Assembly (NCBI GenBank): GCA_037975125.1
Contig: CM075858.1
Coordinates: 66,440,140-66,504,139, forward strand
From: Latrodectus hesperus
Lineage: Eukaryota > Arthropoda > Arachnida > Araneae > Theridiidae
Direction: 5' to 3'
Length of the DNA: 64,000 nt
Within the stretch, counting starts at the first letter, position 1; every line of letters begins with the position of its first letter. Shown here one piece after another: positions 25,663 through 35,426 of this stretch. The notes below the pieces were generated by a model, which saw only the letters and a list, made by a program, of their open reading frames with translations, was not told the DNA's origin and made no database searches. Made by a program: the position numbers and the translations under genes.

Positions 25663-26268
25663 TGTACCGAGCTTCACGGGTTCGTGTCGATTGAGAGTTG
25701 AATAAAGCAACCACTTAATAAACACAAGACTTTTATTCGTAAAAAAAATCTCACTAGATAAACGAAATTCCCGCTGTAACAATCACAATTATACAGCTAC
25801 AATTCGTCAGATATAATAAGAAACAGCTTCTAATCACAGGTCTCAAATACCTCAGACAGAGAACAACTAGCAGTCACAACTAATCGTCTTCACTAACTGA
25901 CTGTCTTCACAAAAACTGACTCTTCCATGTCGGGCTGCGGTATTTATACCTGACTTGGCGGAGAAATCTACCAATTTCGCCAAGGTTCTGGAAGCTTCTA
26001 GGCTATCTCGAAAAATATTGGTCCTAGAGCTTAGGTGATGGATGTTTCCAGAAGTATCGATTTCTCGCCAAGTCGCCAAAAATCTCGCCAACCGTCGCCA
26101 AGTCGCCAAGAATCTCGCCAACTGTCGCCAAGTCGCCAAATCATTAGGAAATCCGCTTTTAAACTACAACACGTCTAAATACCGCAATTTTTGCCCAAAA
26201 TGTGAGAATTTCTGATCTGTCTGAGATATTTTACGACAAATATAATCATTATTTACAAATTTGTAACA
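25663..26268 (-). repeat. 3' LTR of the gypsy element
   Basis: 606-bp direct repeat of the 5' LTR with TG...CA ends. It lies directly downstream (element direction) of the polypurine tract and supplies the polyadenylation site. Confidence 0.95.
25732..25737 (-). terminator. Poly(A) signal in the 3' LTR
   Basis: AATAAA on the minus strand, about 185 nt downstream of the predicted R start (25917) and 70 nt before the LTR end. It fits the R-U5 boundary of a gypsy transcript. Confidence 0.6.
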
Positions 26269-26280
26269 TTGCCCCCTCTC
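26269..26280 (-). promoter_or_regulatory. Polypurine tract
   Basis: The minus strand reads GAGAGGGGGCAA directly before the TG of the 3' LTR. This is the expected plus-strand DNA primer site, although the C interrupts pure purine near its end. Confidence 0.8.
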
Positions 26281-26459
26281 AAGGACTGCACGTCCCGGGC
26301 AGTACAATCCCCTGATAGGAGGCCAAATTTAATATAAAAGAATTTACATTTCAAGAGTATACAGAGCACATTACATACACAAGCAACTAAAAATACAAGA
26401 AAATAGAAAAGATTAAAATTATCTATACTATTTACAAACAGACCATGGTCTACTGATTT

Positions 26460-29400
26460 TTACTCTACATTACGATAAGGAGCTAATCTATCATAATGTA
26501 CTACCTTTGGTTTTGAAGCAGATGATTTTCTTATACGAACCACGACGTCGTTCAGTCTTTTTAGGACTGTGTAGGGACCTTCCCAGTTGGCTTGCAACTT
26601 TGGAGAAAGTCCTTTACGTCGAATCGGGTTCCACAACCAAACTTTGTCACCTTCTTGGAATTCATGTCCCGTCGCTCTTGTGTCATACCTTGTCTTCATT
26701 CTTTCGGTCGTCAGGTTGATTCGGTCTCGAGCGAAGTTATGGACATCTTCAAGACGTGCCTGAAGGTCTCGAAGGTATTCCTCTGGCGATGAAGATGTAT
26801 CCGGTGGACGACCAAACTGAAGATCACAAGGGAGACGAAGTTCGCGACCAAAGAGCATCTGTGAAGGAGTATATCCGGTAGTCTCATGGACAGCACTGCG
26901 ATATGCAAGAAGAAACAGCGGTAGCTTCAAATCCCAATCTTGCTGATTTCTGGAAACCATAAGGGAGAGGTTATTCAAGATGGTTCTGTTAAACCTCTCT
27001 ACCATGCCGTCCGATTGTGGGTGTAGTGGCGTGGTCTGCGTCTTGTCTATTCCGAGAATTTGACACATTCCTTTAAACACAACAGAGGTGAAATTTGTCC
27101 CTTGATCAGAATGAATTTGTAAGGGTGTGCCGAATCTGGAAACCCATTGTTGCACTAGAACCTCGGCTACTGTAGTCGCCTCTTGATCGGGGATTGCAAA
27201 CGCTTCAGGCCACTTAGTAAAGTAGTCCATGACAACTAGTATGTATTTGTTGCCATTTGAAGACCGTGGTAAAGGACCCAAAATGTCCAATGCTATCCTC
27301 TCAAAAGGTGCTCCTACGTTGTACCGCTGCAACCTTCCTCGGCTACGTTTCTTCGGTCCTTTACGTGCCGCACAGTCATCACAAGATTGGCACCATTTCT
27401 CTACATCTTGTCTCGTTTTGCTCCAATAGAAGCGTTCTCGAACTTTCTGTAGAGTTTTCATTACTCCAAAGTGGCCTCCAGTTGAGCTACTGTGCAATTC
27501 TTTCAAAACATCTGAAATTCTTGATTTTGGAAGAACAAGCTGCCATTTAAAATTACGTCCATCATCGGACTCCCATTTCCTGTATAAGACACCATTTCTT
27601 ATATGGAGTGAGTCCCAAAGAGCCCAATATTGCTTAGTAGCAGGACTGTAGGTGGAGATATCTTGCCAACTTGGTCTCATACTAGAAGATTCTTTCAATT
27701 CAAGAATTGGATTTATATCTGGGTCTTCTTTTTGGGCTTCCCTAAGTCCTTCATCACTCCATGGGTCTGGTTTTGATGGAGGTGAAACAGTAACTTGGCG
27801 TACCGAAGTATTTATCAGCTGATAGTTCTTCTCTACTCTAGAACAGTATCGGCAGCTTTCATTACACGGCTTCCTTGATAGTGCATCAGCATTTCCATGA
27901 AGAGTTCCTTTGCGATGACGTATTTCAAAGTCAAACTCCTGGAGTCGTTGAATCCATCTGGCTACCTGTCCTTCCGGATTTTTAAAATTTAAAAGCCAGG
28001 TTAAGGATGCGTGATCTGTCCGGAGCAAGAACTTTCTTCCATAGAGATAATGGTGGAAATGTTCTATGGCTTTAACGATTGCCAGCAATTCCTTCCTGGT
28101 TGTACAGTAATTCCGCTCTGGTTTCGATAGACATTTACTCCAATAAGCAATGACATATTCTTTATCATCAATTTCTTGCGACAAAACAGCTCCGATATTT
28201 TCGTTGCTGGCATCCGTATCTAAAATGAATAATTTTTCGGGCTGGGGATATGCAAGAACGGGCGAAGATGTCAACGCCTCCTTCAGTTGTTTAAAAGCTT
28301 TCTCACATTCATCTGTCCATAGAAATCTCTGTTTAACTTCTGTCAACTTGTGAAGAGGTCTGGCAATACTTGAAAAACCCTTAACAAATTTCCTGTAATA
28401 TGTGCATAGTCCAAGAAAACTTCTTAATTGGTGGACATCTTTTGGACGACTCCAGTCCTTAACTGCGGAGATCTTTTCAGGATCTGTTCTTACACCTTCA
28501 GCAGAGATAATGTGTCCCAGATAGCTTACTTCACGTCGGAATAAATTACATTTGCAAGGATTCAGCTTCAGGTTGGCCATTTTTAATTTTTCCAGCACCT
28601 TTCGGATGTTTCTTAAATGGTCTTCGAATGTGCGCCCTACAATAATGATATCGTCCAAATATACCAAACAGGCTTCGTAGGAAAGTCCTCGTAATACTGT
28701 CTCCATCAGGCGCTCAAACGTTGCAGGTGCATTGCAAAGCCCAAATGGCATAACCTTGAACTGCCAAAGTCCTTGTCCTGTGGTGAATGCAGTCTTTTCT
28801 CGATCCTCAGGATGTATCTCTACTTGCCAATAACCACTCTTGAGATCCAAAGTCGAAAACCATTGTTTTCCGGATAAAGCATCAAGTGTATCGTCAATCC
28901 TAGGAAGAGGGTAACTATCTTTTTTAGTGATGTTGTTTAACCGACGATAGTCAACGCAGAATCGGGTAGAACCATCTTTCTTCCGAACTAAAACAATAGG
29001 CGAAGCCCAAGGACTCTCTGATGGCTCAATAATGTCATTCTGCTGCATTTCCATTAGAAGATTATCCACCTCTTCCTGCTTAGCGAATGGCAATCTTCTC
29101 GGATGTTGTTTAATGGGTGGATGATTTCCTGTATTGATTCGGTGCTGCGTCAATTTGGTTCGCCCAACATCATCTGATTTCTTGGAAAAGAGATCTCCGA
29201 ATTCTAATAATAAATTTCTTGCAGCATTCCTCTGTTTATCATCTAGCTCTGCTCTCTGAAGGAGTTCATTAATTAGAGTGTCAGGAGGCTCAGATAGTGT
29301 GGCTTGACAATTTCGGTTAATACAGGTCACTGGAGTGCAAGTCGCTAGCACTTCTCCTTCTTTTATAAGTTTTACCTTATTACTTAGATTAGCAACTCTT

Positions 29401-30059
29401 ACCGGGATTACATTTCGTGAAAGATCGACGAGTGAAGAAGCCACTAGTACTCCTTTAACGCTATTGTCGGAATCCGGATATTCAGTCAATCCATAATGAA
29501 AATTATTATCTTCTGAAAGAGCTCCGCAAACTATTGTCTCAGTTCTTGGTGGTAATGTTGTTTCACTCTTCGCAGTTATATGATGGACTGTTTTAATATC
29601 TGAATATTTCGTCTTAAAAATCGCTATGTCTTCAGAACATGAGTGTAGTTCATTATTTTTAAAATCTAACTTGAAATGGTTTTCTTTGAGAAAGTCCAAT
29701 CCGAGAATAAATTCGTCATTTATATCAGCGACATATGCCATATGATCGTACACGGCATTACCAAATGCAATGTTTAGATTGACTTTTCCATGCACTTTAA
29801 TCTTATCACCTGTCACAGTTTGGAGGGTAATGCAGGGCGGCGTCCAGATGAGTTTCTCACCAAGCTTGCGAGCCAAATCTGTCCTAATGATAGTTACGTT
29901 GGCTCCAGTATCGATTATCATTCTGCAGGGAACTTCGTTGACATGTCCCATAACGAAAAGTCCGTTGTCACCGCTACTTACGGAAGAAATGTGAAACAAT
30001 TTGAAATGGGGCTTCTGACTCTCTGGACATCTCCGCCCCGCGAGATGGCCACATATTAG
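26460..30059 (-). CDS. pol: Pol polyprotein (protease, RT, RNase H, integrase)
   Basis: Enzymatic part of the retrotransposon, about 1199 residues counted from the first codon after the -1 slip. It has no ATG of its own near the start and is open through the slip site, so it is best read as the 3' part of a Gag-Pol fusion. Domains in order: aspartic protease with DTG (50-52); reverse transcriptase with STLDLKSGY (catalytic D405) and YLDD (467-470); RNase H opening LDTDAS (D614); integrase with zinc ligands H856, H863, C890 and C893 and a D925, D985, E1021 triad (35 residues between the last two); GPY/F-type C-terminus (WEGPY at ~1159-1163). No chromodomain or env follows. The frame is unbroken and all catalytic residues are present, so the copy could be active. 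Confidence 0.96.
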   Translation of the reverse strand, partial: LICGHLAGRRCPESQKPHFKLFHISSVSSGDNGLFVMGHVNEVPCRMIIDTGANVTIIRTDLARKLGEKLIWTPPCITLQTVTGDKIKVHGKVNLNIAFGNAVYDHMAYVADINDEFILGLDFLKENHFKLDFKNNELHSCSEDIAIFKTKYSDIKTVHHITAKSETTLPPRTETIVCGALSEDNNFHYGLTEYPDSDNSVKGVLVASSLVDLSRNVIPVRVANLSNKVKLIKEGEVLATCTPVTCINRNCQATLSEPPDTLINELLQRAELDDKQRNAARNLLLEFGDLFSKKSDDVGRTKLTQHRINTGNHPPIKQHPRRLPFAKQEEVDNLLMEMQQNDIIEPSESPWASPIVLVRKKDGSTRFCVDYRRLNNITKKDSYPLPRIDDTLDALSGKQWFSTLDLKSGYWQVEIHPEDREKTAFTTGQGLWQFKVMPFGLCNAPATFERLMETVLRGLSYEACLVYLDDIIIVGRTFEDHLRNIRKVLEKLKMANLKLNPCKCNLFRREVSYLGHIISAEGVRTDPEKISAVKDWSRPKDVHQLRSFLGLCTYYRKFVKGFSSIARPLHKLTEVKQRFLWTDECEKAFKQLKEALTSSPVLAYPQPEKLFILDTDASNENIGAVLSQEIDDKEYVIAYWSKCLSKPERNYCTTRKELLAIVKAIEHFHHYLYGRKFLLRTDHASLTWLLNFKNPEGQVARWIQRLQEFDFEIRHRKGTLHGNADALSRKPCNESCRYCSRVEKNYQLINTSVRQVTVSPPSKPDPWSDEGLREAQKEDPDINPILELKESSSMRPSWQDISTYSPATKQYWALWDSLHIRNGVLYRKWESDDGRNFKWQLVLPKSRISDVLKELHSSSTGGHFGVMKTLQKVRERFYWSKTRQDVEKWCQSCDDCAARKGPKKRSRGRLQRYNVGAPFERIALDILGPLPRSSNGNKYILVVMDYFTKWPEAFAIPDQEATTVAEVLVQQWVSRFGTPLQIHSDQGTNFTSVVFKGMCQILGIDKTQTTPLHPQSDGMVERFNRTILNNLSLMVSRNQQDWDLKLPLFLLAYRSAVHETTGYTPSQMLFGRELRLPCDLQFGRPPDTSSSPEEYLRDLQARLEDVHNFARDRINLTTERMKTRYDTRATGHEFQEGDKVWLWNPIRRKGLSPKLQANWEGPYTVLKRLNDVVVRIRKSSASKPKVVHYDRLAPYRNVE

Positions 30060-30065
30060 TTTCCC
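30008..30065 (-). promoter_or_regulatory. Predicted -1 ribosomal frameshift signal at the gag-pol junction
   Basis: Slippery heptamer G GGA AAC (30059-30065, zero frame shown) is followed directly by the gag stop TAA. After 8 nt comes a stem, 30042-30050 with 30025-30033 (6 contiguous pairs, one mismatch, 2 G-C pairs). Its 8-nt loop contains GGGGC (30035-30039), which can pair with GCCCC at 30008-30012 to form an H-type pseudoknot. Pol lies in the -1 frame, as this predicts. GGGAAAC is a known slip site in some retroviral gag-pro junctions. Confidence 0.85.
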
Positions 30066-31330
30066 TGCTGTGGTGGAAGATCATTTCCACCATCTTTTCG
30101 TTTCGGGCAGTCTCTCTGAACGTGTCCGACTGCACCGCAAGTCCAACACTGAATTTTCGTATTTCTGCCACCTTTACTCATTTCTAAGTTATGGAATTTT
30201 CGCCGCAGATCTTCTATTTGCTTTCTGAGATCATAGTCCGTATCAGTAGTAGAGACGGCTCTGATTGAGTGCCGGTCTTTACGCGCGGCCTGCTGGGCAG
30301 CTTCTATCTTATGTGCGTAGACTAGGGCAGATCCAATATCTTTGACATCGGCGAGTCGAAGTGTTTTCTGTATCTCCGGATCCCGCACACTATCGATGAA
30401 GTGATGGAGAGCCAGATCTTGACGTGTCTCAGCTGGGCAGTCCGAAAATGCTAGATGGGAAAGTCGCTGAATATCGGCAGCCAATTCTTGCAGACTTTCG
30501 CCCGCTTTTTGATAGCGGGACTTTAACTGTAGTCTGCTATATTCTTTAGTGCACTTATCTCCAAACCGCAGCTCAAGCGCACTCGATAGGGCTTGGAAAT
30601 CATGCCTCTGCTCCTCCGGAAGCGTCTCGAGGATGTCAGCCGCGTCTCCTCTTAAAGAAGCCGCCAGATGAAAAGCTTGGGCTCGGGGATTCCATCCATT
30701 AGCTTCCGCTACCATCATAAACTGGGTCTTGTATACTTGCCAGGATGATTTCCCATCAAATGTAGAGAGTTTAATATTGGCTAGGGAAGGCACAAATGCC
30801 ACGTTGGGTTCCTCATGTCTGTTTGACATTTGTTTCTTCAAGCTTTCAATCTCCTTATTGATATTGTCTAATGCTTCTTCCACGTTTTCTTCTATCTCCA
30901 GAACTTTAGTTTCTACTGAAGTTACCTTATCTTCCATTGCATTCATCTTCTCCTGAATGATGTTGGAGAATTCTTCTTTAACACTTACAATGTCCTTCTT
31001 AAGTTCCTTTTTAAGCTCCTCCTGTCCAGCTTTCATCTCTTCCTGTCCAGATTTTATCTCTTTCATCATCTCGGTTTTAATCTCTTCTTGTCCAGCTTTC
31101 ATCTCTTCTTGTCTAGCTTTCATCTCTTCTTGTCCAGCTTTCATCTCCTCCTGTCCAGATTTTATCTCTTTCATCATCTCGGTTTTAATCTCTTCTTGTC
31201 CAGCTTTCATCTCTTCTTGTCTAGCTTTCATCTCTTCTTGTCCAGCTTTCATCTCAGCCATCTGCTCCGCTAATTTTTCGAGAAGACTTTTCATTAAATC
31301 CATATCCATTTTTCTTGTGACACGCTGCAT
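30056..31330 (-). CDS. gag: Gag polyprotein of the gypsy element
   Basis: Structural protein of the retrotransposon particle, 424 residues from ATG 31330 to TAA 30056-30058. I chose this ATG because the frame further upstream runs through the primer-binding site and LTR and begins only at a GTG. Residues ~10-160 are a charged coiled coil with KAGQEEM heptads, including two 36-residue units (26-97). A capsid-like Gag region follows at ~170-345, with a WxxYKTQF motif and many Leu/Ala helices. One CCHC zinc knuckle (CWTCGAVGHVQRDC, 395-408) lies 16 residues before the end and should bind RNA. The last codons contain a GGGAAAC slip site adjoining the stop, so a fraction of ribosomes should continue into pol. 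No lesion is visible. Confidence 0.93.
   Translation of the reverse strand: MQRVTRKMDMDLMKSLLEKLAEQMAEMKAGQEEMKARQEEMKAGQEEIKTEMMKEIKSGQEEMKAGQEEMKARQEEMKAGQEEIKTEMMKEIKSGQEEMKAGQEELKKELKKDIVSVKEEFSNIIQEKMNAMEDKVTSVETKVLEIEENVEEALDNINKEIESLKKQMSNRHEEPNVAFVPSLANIKLSTFDGKSSWQVYKTQFMMVAEANGWNPRAQAFHLAASLRGDAADILETLPEEQRHDFQALSSALELRFGDKCTKEYSRLQLKSRYQKAGESLQELAADIQRLSHLAFSDCPAETRQDLALHHFIDSVRDPEIQKTLRLADVKDIGSALVYAHKIEAAQQAARKDRHSIRAVSTTDTDYDLRKQIEDLRRKFHNLEMSKGGRNTKIQCWTCGAVGHVQRDCPKRKDGGNDLPPQQGN
31040..31255 (-). repeat. Two 108-bp tandem repeats within gag
   Basis: Units 31148-31255 and 31040-31147 differ by about one base. Each encodes 36 residues of KAGQEE/KARQEE/KSGQEE heptad-type coiled coil. 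Smaller 21-bp heptad repeats are nested inside. The reading frame is kept, so the number of units can change without breaking gag. Confidence 0.9.
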
Positions 31331-31341
31331 CAACTCTTCAA

Positions 31342-31358
31342 CCCCGATTCTGACACCA
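31342..31358 (-). promoter_or_regulatory. Primer-binding site, tRNA-Leu-like
   Basis: Two nt after the 5' LTR the minus strand reads TGGTGTCAGAATCGGGG. It begins TGG, as expected for pairing with the CCA end of a tRNA. The implied tRNA 3' end, TCTGACACCA, resembles leucine tRNA acceptor ends (CTGACACCA) more than the Lys, Ser or Arg primers of well-known insect gypsy elements. Identity needs the host tRNA set. Confidence 0.65.
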
Positions 31359-31639
31359 GTTGTACCGAGCTTCACGGGTTCGTGTCGATTGAGAGTTGAA
31401 TAAAGCAACCACTTAATAAACACAAGACTTTTATTCGTAAAAAAAAATCTCACTAGATAAACGAAATTCCCGCTGTAACAATCACAATTATACAGCTACA
31501 ATTCGTCAGATATAATAAGAAACAGCTTCTAATCACAGGTCTCAAATACCTCAGACAGAGAACAACTAGCAGTCACAACTAATCGTCTTCACTAACTGAC
31601 TGTCTTCACAAAAACTGACTCTTCCATGTCGGGCTGCGG

Positions 31640-31649
31640 TATTTATACC
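31640..31649 (-). promoter_or_regulatory. TATA box of the 5' LTR promoter, with initiator
   Basis: The minus strand reads GGTATAAATA here. An arthropod-type initiator TCAGT follows, with its A at 31616, 31 nt downstream of the first T of TATAAATA, which is the standard TATA-to-start spacing. The 3' LTR has the same pair (TATA 25941-25950, A at 25917). The start site is predicted from motifs only. Confidence 0.75.
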
Positions 31650-31769
31650 TGACTTGGCGGAGAAATCTACCAATTTCGCCAAGGTTCTGGAAGCTTCTAG
31701 GCTATCTCGAAAAATATTGGTCCTAGAGCTTAGGTGATGGATGTTTCCAGAAGTATCGATTTCTCGCCA

Positions 31770-31839
31770 AGTCGCCAAAAATCTCGCCAACCGTCGCCAA
31801 GTCGCCAAGAATCTCGCCAACTGTCGCCAAGTCGCCAAA
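31770..31839 (-). repeat. 30-bp direct repeats in U3 of the 5' LTR
   Basis: Two 30-bp units plus a 10-bp partial unit, built from TTGGCGA/GTTGGCGA blocks in element orientation. The copy in the 3' LTR is at 26071-26140. It lies 120-190 bp upstream of the TATA box, where retrotransposon enhancers often sit. Enhancer function is inferred. Confidence 0.7.
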
Positions 31840-31971
31840 TCATTAGGAAATCCGCTTTTAAACTACAACACGTCTAAATACCGCAATTTTTGCCCAAAAT
31901 GTGAGAATTTCTGATCTGTCTGAGATATTTTACGACAAATATAATCATTATTTACAAATTTGTAACAATAT

Positions 31972-33720
31972 GAAGACAACATTTTGTGTTAATTCTATAA
32001 ACAATATATTGATAATAGTTGCGTTTCTGCAGCTATATCATCAAACAAAAAACATACAATTTATTGATATTTTGTTGCTATTATTATGCGATTTTCTTAA
32101 TACTCTTTTTTATTTTATAGAACTATTTTCATGGATTGTTTTGGAGCTATTTAAGGTATGTAAATTACATTAAATTTGAAATTTGTTTGATAATGTATAA
32201 TTATGCTAAATAAACACACAACGAAACATTGTCAAAAAAATACTAATAATTTTGTACATTAATTTTAATTCGTTTTTCAGAAAGAATCCTTTACTTTTGA
32301 CACTTTAGAGAGGTATTCCTTTAAATTTAGAAAACCATTATATGGCTAGTTTTATCTGCTGTAGACTCAGTAATGCAAATGGACCAATGTTTTGGACAAG
32401 ACGTTCTTTAAAACGTCATATTCAGTGAAACTACAGTTAATGCACTCATTTTCACTTTCTCTCTATATTCGCAACGTGAACAGATTTCATTAGTTTTACT
32501 GTCAACTGCATGTTCACACAATGCTCGGACACAAAAGAAATGTTGCAAATGCATGCTGCAGTTCGATGCTTATCAACTTAGATATGCGGGGGCGTTTTTT
32601 TTATGTAGAACATGCACATCCGCTGATGTACCTTTATCTACTCGTATTGTAATTTCACCAACACTATGATTGTTCTGTTTACCCTTTTTAAGCAAACGAT
32701 TTCGTGCTATGTGAGCAAATGAACGACCAAGAAAAGGGATAAGTGTATAAAGTCAACCAGAAGGGGTGGGTAGGCAACGGAATAATGAATAAAGAAGGGG
32801 TAATATAAAAACTTTCTTCGGAAAACATTTTCTTCAAAATTTAAAATAAATTATATTGTATATTAATCTTTCTCTGCTTAACCAGAGAATAAACGAAAAT
32901 AAGAGATTAGAAATCAAAATGGAGCAAAATGTAAGAAACAAAATCTGAAAATTCAATCTCAAATAATCAATAGATGGTATTACATATTCACAAAATAATT
33001 ATTAGTAAAAGTATGCTCTGATAAGTAAACATATATCCCATTGGTACTTACGTGTTATTTCGTCGACCATTTCTGCGAAAAAGAATATGTCGCCAAATGT
33101 AATGACAAAAAACTTTGATTCTTTATGTAACTTGATGAATATTAAATACCAGATCCTAAATTTTAATAATTATTTCAACATTTGTGAGAAAAAAGATTCA
33201 ATAAGAAGTTTTTTTCGTTGAAAAAAGATACATAATTCATTGAAAAAAAGTTTTATTTTTATTCATATTTTAATTTTTACACTGACACGGTTACAGGAAA
33301 TGAATAATAACTACAAAATTTGCTTGAGATAAAACTAAGAAACATAACACGTGAGTTTCTAAAGATGATAAGCTATGCGGTGTTAAATTGTAATATATGA
33401 CGCTAAATCACAATATTTGGTGACATATTTCTTTCACGAAAACGGTCGGTGGGATAATACGAAAGTACCCAATCCTTTATATCCTATCAATATGCTCATA
33501 TATATATTTTTTTACTATTACAACATAACTATATACTAACAACCTTACTGACTTAATGAAGCACTTATTTCAACCACAGAGGTCACCACTTCTCTTAAAT
33601 GAATTCATGATAACTAGTTTAGATTTGCTAGATGTCTACGTCATCATCATATATATACTTTAGCAAATCATGTCTTTTCTTTAGAAGTTACAAAGAAGTT
33701 AAATGCTGACTAGAATGATA
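31972..33720. other. No gene seen
   Basis: The right flank of the gypsy insertion. 32400-32770 is slightly richer in CpG but holds no ORF. Confidence 0.55.
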
Positions 33721-33725
33721 TATAC

Positions 33726-33915
<190 letters not shown>

Positions 33916-35108
33916 ATTGCCTTTTATTTAATTTTCTGAAAGTTAAATAGTTATTTTTGTTGCAACTCTATTTCATTTTGATCCGAAATGTTCAATTAGA
34001 CGAATTTGAAAACGCTTGTATGCAAAAGCGATTAAAATCACATTTTGTTAATTTGATTGAGACATTAAAAAAATTTTCCGAATGTTGATAAAAGTAATTG
34101 TAATAAATTGTGTACCATTTATTATGTGTGTATCTAAGAATAATGTATACTTTTTATTTAACTTATCATATTTGGGTAAGTAATTTTTTTCAGGTATAAA
34201 TATTGAGAAAGAACAAAGTGTAAATTTAAATTAAAGTTAGGTGTTTATATATCATCAATAAAATTATCAAATAAGTAAAAAATGTTCTCAAATTTTTAAT
34301 TAAATTCTAATGTTTTTCTGTGAAACCTACACAGTATTAATTTTAATAAAATAAATTTATTGTATTTATTTTTTACTTTATTTATAAGATATAAGATTAT
34401 TTTACATTTGCTTCATTCGAATTTACAACTATTATTAAATAAATAATTAAGAAATTTTCATGATTAAAACAGATAAAATAATTAAAAGACGATTATAAAT
34501 TTAGAGTTATTTAGTGCTACTGCTATTTCAGTTACTTCATAATTTACAGAATATTACGACTTATCTATTTGTCTATGTTTTACGAAATTTTACTGATATA
34601 TGCCATAACGACATTTTTAATTAAAAGTTAATGCATTGGAGAAAAGTTTGGCCAATTAATGTCATTTTACAAGGGAATTAATCTCTAGATTTATAATACA
34701 GGAAAATAATACAAACGAAATCACACGTTTTACTTCGCAATCACTTTTATGAGACAAGTCTCAATTTTTTTCTATGCAGACAATATTTTTTGTTCTAATT
34801 TTAACTTATTGTCGATGTGCTCCGTTGAATGTTTTCTCTCCAGTTTTACTTTCGCTTGCTAAACTTTGAAGGGATTATAGGATTTAAGAAGATGAAAACG
34901 ATATTTTGCAATATTTTCGGCAACCACTTCCTATCTAATTTTGAGATTTTCTTTTCTTTTCCACGAAAACAAGTAGTAAAAGTGATTGGATTGTTAACAG
35001 ACATCTTGCGTATTGTAATCTAGTAACCACTGTAATTAAGCGATTTTCTTAATCTGGGATGAAGCATGCTTTTCTGAAAAGGAAATAGTCGTTACTCTTC
35101 AATTTCAC

Positions 35109-35255
35109 TCACAGAACCATTAAGAACATAGTATTAAATACTTGTAATTTTTTCTTGGAACAATTAATTCAATTTGCAATTTCACGCAAACCCACGAAGA
35201 ACATGGTATGCTTGTGATCTTTCCTGGAAACATTAATTCAATTAAATTTCAGGAT
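35109..35255 (+). repeat. Diverged tandem duplication, ~75-bp units
   Basis: 35109-35175 and 35183-35255 share AAGAACAT(A/G)GTAT, CTTGTAAT/CTTGTGAT and ATTAATTCAATT in the same order. Confidence 0.5.
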
Positions 35256-35360
35256 TTGAGAAGTGATTAGCTTTCAAAATTTAAAACGTTCTTGTTTTTC
35301 TTAAAATTTAATCAAAGAAAATTAACATTTTTATTTAATGCATTTATATAAAAACTAATA

Positions 35361-35365
<5 letters not shown>

Positions 35366-35424
<59 letters not shown>
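35366..35424. repeat. (TA)n microsatellite
   Basis: 59 bp of TA following a short GT run. Confidence 0.95.

Positions 35425-35426
<2 letters not shown>

Larger units (their letters stand above)
25663..31967 (-). mobile_element. Full-length Ty3/gypsy LTR retrotransposon, apparently intact
   Basis: Element of about 6.3 kb on the minus strand. Order in element direction: 5' LTR (31361-31967), primer-binding site, gag, pol in the -1 frame, polypurine tract, 3' LTR (25663-26268). Each LTR begins TG and ends CA. The element is flanked by ATAT at 25659-25662 and 31968-31971, a 4-bp target duplication. The order protease-RT-RNase H-integrase is that of Ty3/gypsy (Metaviridae). No env ORF fits in the ~180 bp between the pol stop and the polypurine tract. 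Near-identical LTRs and unbroken ORFs imply a recent insertion. A 412/mdg1-like clade is possible but unproven without phylogeny. Confidence 0.97.
31361..31967 (-). repeat. 5' LTR of the gypsy element
   Basis: 607-bp direct repeat of 25663-26268. By reading, the only difference is nine instead of eight A in a homopolymer near 31439. As the upstream LTR of a minus-strand element it carries the active promoter. U3 runs from 31967 to about 31617; R and U5 run from the predicted start at 31616 down to 31361. Confidence 0.95.

Noticed and set aside
25867..26139. 90-codon frame present in both LTRs (also 31566-31838)
   Set aside because: It starts at TTG, arises from the U3 direct repeats and runs through the TATA box. 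It is not a plausible protein.
26281..26459. env gene downstream of pol
   Set aside because: Only about 180 bp separate the pol stop from the polypurine tract, and no open frame is present.
29997..29999. Separate start codon for pol
   Set aside because: The triplet is TTG. The frame is open back through the slip site, and frameshifting explains expression better.
31040..31255. Regular repeats that could suggest a CRISPR array
   Set aside because: They are in-frame coiled-coil codons in a eukaryotic retrotransposon, with no spacers.
30957..31403. 148-codon plus-strand frame opposite gag
   Set aside because: Low-complexity mirror of the gag heptad repeats; a shadow of the real minus-strand gene.
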